Below are positions 26,455 through 29,401 of a stretch of DNA of 29,401 bases, in pieces. The stretch covers positions 1 through 29,401 of the forward strand of contig JAKVBZ010000067.1 in the NCBI GenBank assembly GCA_022448645.1, in the 5' to 3' direction. The stretch comes from Pirellulaceae bacterium. GTDB taxonomy: Bacteria; Planctomycetota; Planctomycetia; Pirellulales; Pirellulaceae. The first letter of the stretch is position 1; each line of letters starts with the position of its first letter. The notes under the pieces are model-generated. The model did no database searches, was not told the origin of the DNA, and worked only from the letters and a program-made list of their open reading frames with translations. Both the position numbers and the translations under genes were made by a program.

Positions 26455-27534
26455 ATGTGCACGACAAAATCAACTTGGTTTAAACAATCGATTGCCTTGG
26501 TAATCATTGGTAGCACGGCCCTATCGGTGTGCGGATGTCGGCTCTCAAGGGCTCCGCGAATTGGCAGTTTACCTGGTGTCAAGCAGCTCGCTTGGCTCCG
26601 CGATCTTCGTGACCGCGGAGAAGACGAGGAAAACACGCAATTGGCAGCCACAGGTCCAGCCGCCACGTTGCCTTCAGCCACTTCTACACCTTCACCACCG
26701 ACGACGAGTCTAGCTGGTGCTACTCCCTCGGCCGGACCCTATGCCTCGACAGTAGCATCTGTGGGACCAGCTGCTGGACCCACAGGTTATCCTAACACGA
26801 CACGACCCGAAGTAGCTTATTCTGGTCAAACGGCCGGTGGATACTACACAGGCAACTACGACACCGGCTCAGCGAGTGCAAGTTACAACAACACACAACC
26901 TGCTGTGTCCCCAGGGTACGCAGTGAACAATGCTGGTGTTCCACAAAACGGATACTACTCGGCACCACCTGCCAATACTCAACCGGTATACACTGCTGAC
27001 GCCCGTTCGGTGGCGCCAAGAACGGCTCCTTCGACATCCCCACCAAGTTCCTACGGCAACAATTTGCCTCAAGGCAATCCCTATGCTGCTCCACAACCAC
27101 AAGTTAACCCCGCCCCGAACACGGCGCCCAGTTATCCCGTCAGTTCTGGATCGGACTATGGTTCTGGCAGCGGTTCTGGCAGCCGCTACGCAGCTCCATC
27201 GACTGGGAATTCCGCACTGCAGCGCAACACGTACAGCGCAGCACCAACTGGTTACAACACGACGTCGACAGCTAGTGCCCCTACTACCGACCCGGCGGCC
27301 ATTCCTAGTTCGGCGCCAGCAGGTTACAACACGTCGGCCAATTACACGGCTCCCACAAGTTCCCTTCCGCCGAACACGACTGCGGCTCCTGGAGGGGTTC
27401 CCAACACAGCCAACTTGCCGCACCAACCATGGCGTCCAGGCAGCACCACTGATTACCAACCGCCAGCCGGTAACCAGGTTGCACCCACCGGTTATCAAGC
27501 ACCGACGAGCAATCCGATTGGTGCGCCTCAATAG
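26455..27534 (+). CDS. Low-complexity lipoprotein rich in Pro, Tyr, Gly, Asn, Ser and Thr
   Basis: 359 residues. A lipoprotein signal (13-28) ends in VCGC, with Cys28 the best lipidation site (Cys26 is an alternative). A short basic and acidic segment to about 62 (LPGVKQLAWLRDLRDRGEDEEN) is the only normal-complexity part. From about 63 to the end the sequence is disordered with recurring units such as GYNTTSTA and GYNTSANYTAP, (A)PTGY, YSAPP and a GSGSGSGS run. Such tails occur on surface-exposed planctomycete lipoproteins and suggest a flexible spacer or surface filament, but I know no specific function. GAGG precedes the ATG by about 11 nt. It is monocistronic, bounded by a leader with hairpins and a strong terminator. 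Confidence 0.8.
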   Translation: MCTTKSTWFKQSIALVIIGSTALSVCGCRLSRAPRIGSLPGVKQLAWLRDLRDRGEDEENTQLAATGPAATLPSATSTPSPPTTSLAGATPSAGPYASTVASVGPAAGPTGYPNTTRPEVAYSGQTAGGYYTGNYDTGSASASYNNTQPAVSPGYAVNNAGVPQNGYYSAPPANTQPVYTADARSVAPRTAPSTSPPSSYGNNLPQGNPYAAPQPQVNPAPNTAPSYPVSSGSDYGSGSGSGSRYAAPSTGNSALQRNTYSAAPTGYNTTSTASAPTTDPAAIPSSAPAGYNTSANYTAPTSSLPPNTTAAPGGVPNTANLPHQPWRPGSTTDYQPPAGNQVAPTGYQAPTSNPIGAPQ

Positions 27535-27572
27535 GCAAACGAGTAATAGTTGGATCAAAGAGACATGATTGT

Positions 27573-27608
27573 AGTACGACGGTCATCCAAGGCCGTCGTA
27601 CTTTTTTT
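27573..27608 (+). terminator. Rho-independent terminator of the lipoprotein gene
   Basis: AGTACGACGG (27573-27582) and CCGTCGTACT (27593-27602) form a perfect 10-bp stem with a 10-nt loop, followed by a run of seven T to 27608. It lies 38 bp after the lipoprotein stop. Confidence 0.9.
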
Positions 27609-27739
27609 GTGTAGACCGACGAAACGCATAAGCCCGTCCAAGCTGTCGTAGTTGATGTAAAATTGCTACCGGGAAAATAGAACCGGCTGCAACAGTCAAA
27701 CTCGCCAGTCTACCAAAGAGTCTCGGTCGGAGGGTTGCC

Positions 27740-28063
27740 TTACCAACCCATGACCATATTGGACTCGATAGCCTTGCGAGCAACGCCCAGGTCGGAACCT
27801 GTCTCCTTCATGTAAAGTCGAATAGCGTGAACCTTGTCACCAGCCGCCTTCGACAAACAGTCCCTGGCAACGGTACACGGGTCGGCTTGGCCAGTGATCC
27901 CCAATGCGGATTTTGAAATGACCCATGTGTCGCGAGGCCGCTTCGTTAAACGAATGATAGCTTCGTGAGCATAATTGTCGCTAACGAGCGCCTGCGCTCG
28001 CTCTTCATTATCAGCCCAAGTGATGATGATGTGTCCGTCCGTCTCAACCTCAAAAAGCGGCAT
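27740..28063 (-). CDS. Small protein with L7/L12 C-terminal-like tail (function unknown)
   Basis: 107 residues, no signal peptide. The first half (VETDGHIIITWADNEERAQALV) is an unrecognised alpha/beta segment with one Cys pair further on (DPCTVARDC). Residues of about 75-102, KVHAIRLYMKETGSDLGVARKAIE, follow the pattern of the ribosomal protein L7/L12 C-terminal domain (KIxxIKxVRxxTGLxLKEAKxxVE), which binds translation factors. That similarity is by eye and partial. A GGGGGA and GAG lie just upstream of the ATG. It is divergent from the TPR gene at 28565 and convergent with the lipoprotein gene. The existence of the gene is likely; its role is unknown. Confidence 0.6.
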   Translation of the reverse strand: MPLFEVETDGHIIITWADNEERAQALVSDNYAHEAIIRLTKRPRDTWVISKSALGITGQADPCTVARDCLSKAAGDKVHAIRLYMKETGSDLGVARKAIESNMVMGW

Positions 28064-28564
28064 CTCAGTCCCCCGAGAGAGTAGTCCGTGAGTGATTAGT
28101 GAAGTAACGTGCTAAGTGTCCCGCGGCAATCACGGATAACATACACGCCTCCGCCGCTGAGCTACCATGATCGTAGGACTGAAATTTGTGTTCGTCAATA
28201 TTGCTAACCGCAGAGTCTTCGCGATTCTCGGGACGAAATATTGCTGATTTCCTGTAGAATTGCTAAGATCGGCCAAGTCAGCGACGCAGGGCCCTTACTT
28301 TGGTGCAACCAGCAAAGGAAATAGAAGAGAAATGGCTCATACGGTCCGGTTCTAACCGAGACACCTCCGCAACGGAGCCGGAAGGCTCGCACCGTTCCCC
28401 TTCCAAGCAACAATCCATCGAACAGCTTTGCCATTACGAAGAATTAGGGGAAAAGACAACAAAAAACGTTGACTCTTCGACCACTTTGTCTTTTCGCACC
28501 CGAAATTAAGAGTGGCCCAAACACGAGTAAAATCCGGCATCGCGATTTGTCAGCAGCAGATCCT
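28064..28564. promoter_or_regulatory. 501-bp divergent spacer with short repeats
   Basis: No convincing gene; a rightward frame at 28300-28509 lacks recognisable features. AATATTGCT occurs at 28197-28205 and again at 28237-28245, exactly 40 bp apart, with a related AATTGCTAA at 28258. A 10-bp inverted repeat, GAAAAGACAA (28450-28459) and TTGTCTTTTC (28486-28495), lies 70 bp before the TPR gene. These could be regulator-binding or leader elements. No tRNA is seen. Confidence 0.35.
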
Positions 28565-29278
28565 ATGAGAAAGCTTCTACTTGTAAGTCTGTTCGTCACA
28601 TGCACTTCGTACATGGTCTTGAACGCACCACTTGAAATCGCTAATTGGTTCCACGCAGCTGCGCTGGAAGCTAATCTAACGGGGAATCTGGATGCGTCCA
28701 TCGACTATCTCAACCGGGCAATCGAATGGTCACCCAACAATATTCAACATTACAACGTGCGTGCGGAAATGTTCCAACGCCTGGGGCGTCACGAGGAAGC
28801 CATCCGCGATCACGATCGGATCGTGGAAATCAGCCGCCCCTCCAATCAGGTCCAATTATCATTGGCCTTAAATGGTCGAGCCTATGCTCGAGCCATCGGT
28901 CAACTCGAGTTGAACGATGCTCTAGAAGACATCGAACTAGCGATTGCTAGTGACAGCCAAGTGTATGCCGCTTTTCTCGACACACGTGGTTACATCTATT
29001 ATCTATTGGGAGATATGGATGCGGCGGAGCAGGATCTGAAGCAGGCGACTGAAATCGCCGTCAAAGAACATAGCATCGCACTCGAACAAATTCATTACAT
29101 CGAATTCCCCGATGCTATTTGGCAAAAAAACCAAAGAAAAAAGAGTGACCACTATTTAGCGGTTTTCTACCACCACCTGGGACTGGTCTACGATAAGCAG
29201 CAACGTCCCTCTTTAGCGGAACGTTATTTGACTTTAGGCGACGCCTTGGGATACGATCCCACAAAGGGGGTTTGGTAG
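28565..29278 (+). CDS. Exported or membrane-anchored TPR protein
   Basis: 237 residues from ATG 28565; a TTG at 28469 would place the hydrophobic leader internally and is less likely. The leader MRKLLLVSLFVTCTSYMVL is a signal peptide or anchor. TPR units follow, for example GNLDASIDYLNRAIEWSPNN, then QRLGRHEEAIRDHDRIVEIS, a central unit ending LEDIELAIASD, LGDMDAAEQDLKQATEIA, and a last unit near RPSLAERYLTLGDALGYDP. Each carries the small-residue and aromatic pattern of the TPR helix pair. TPR domains mediate protein contacts. It has no close neighbour on its strand, so its partner is unknown. Confidence 0.78.
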   Translation: MRKLLLVSLFVTCTSYMVLNAPLEIANWFHAAALEANLTGNLDASIDYLNRAIEWSPNNIQHYNVRAEMFQRLGRHEEAIRDHDRIVEISRPSNQVQLSLALNGRAYARAIGQLELNDALEDIELAIASDSQVYAAFLDTRGYIYYLLGDMDAAEQDLKQATEIAVKEHSIALEQIHYIEFPDAIWQKNQRKKSDHYLAVFYHHLGLVYDKQQRPSLAERYLTLGDALGYDPTKGVW

Positions 29279-29368
29279 TTCGGAAACGTGTCTTTCCTGC
29301 CCTTCTGGCCAACTCCTCTCCAGCACGAGTGGATCATTGGGCTGGTGTGTCAAATCCCTGTCGACTGG

Positions 29369-29383
29369 ATCCGTCCCACGGAT
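29369..29383 (+). terminator. Small hairpin after the TPR gene
   Basis: ATCCGT and ACGGAT pair around CCC, 90 bp after the TPR stop. There is no T-run, so termination is only a possibility. The rest of 29279-29401 holds nothing I recognise. Confidence 0.2.
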
Positions 29384-29401
29384 GCCATTTGATCCGTGAG
29401 C

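Noticed and set aside
26869..27558. Leftward 229-codon Arg/Trp/Cys-rich frame
   Set aside because: It is the complement of the repetitive lipoprotein gene; the biased codons of repeats keep the opposite strand open.
28340..28410. Possible tRNA or small structured RNA
   Set aside because: A GGTTCTAACC string and a CTCCG-CAA-CGGAG hairpin are present, but no cloverleaf with acceptor and anticodon arms can be built.

Overview
The window looks like a chromosomal segment from a planctomycete, most likely a Pirellulaceae-type relative, with moderate GC. This is inferred from the gene content: a DUF1501 protein with a twin-arginine leader, Tat-exported Gfo/Idh/MocA-type oxidoreductase remains, DUF4838 and DUF5009/HGSNAT-like proteins, a TPR-containing SGNH hydrolase, a Pro/Tyr/Gly/Asn-rich lipoprotein, and many short operons on both strands. 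I see no phage, transposase, CRISPR array, rRNA or tRNA.

Region 1 (1-7577) looks like a carbohydrate-utilisation locus. A leftward operon of four closely packed genes runs from 6389 to beyond the left edge: a broken Gfo/Idh/MocA oxidoreductase, a beta-propeller glycosidase-like lipoprotein, a DUF4838 protein joined to it by a TAATG overlap, and a membrane-anchored SGNH hydrolase with TPRs. Divergent from it, 57 bp away, is a multi-membrane acetyltransferase resembling heparan-alpha-glucosaminide N-acetyltransferase.

Region 2 (7680-11928) is a second compact leftward operon: MoxR-type AAA ATPase, UbiD-family decarboxylase, PtsN-like EIIA protein and prepilin peptidase, with gaps of 10-49 bp.

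Region 3 (12039-16442, rightward) holds a multi-membrane protein with a GT-C-like acidic motif, a family-2 glycosyltransferase of the polyprenyl-phosphate sugar synthase type, and a DUF1501 protein. The first two may form a lipid-carrier glycosylation pair.

Region 4 (16502-24945) mixes a ferritin-like protein, a membrane-anchored HEAT-repeat protein, a lipoate-protein ligase interrupted by an in-frame stop, glutamyl-tRNA synthetase, a six-helix membrane protein with a very basic tail, and a large HD/PAS/GGDEF signalling protein.

Region 5 (25159-29401) holds a manganese-type superoxide dismutase preceded by a perfect 12-bp tandem repeat, a low-complexity lipoprotein with a hairpin-rich leader and a strong terminator, a small protein with an L7/L12-like tail, and a TPR protein.

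The main anomalies are two broken genes among otherwise intact neighbours. The oxidoreductase carries an in-frame TAG and a later frame change, and the lipoate ligase carries an in-frame TAA. I found no gene set that I can call a new defence or mobile system.
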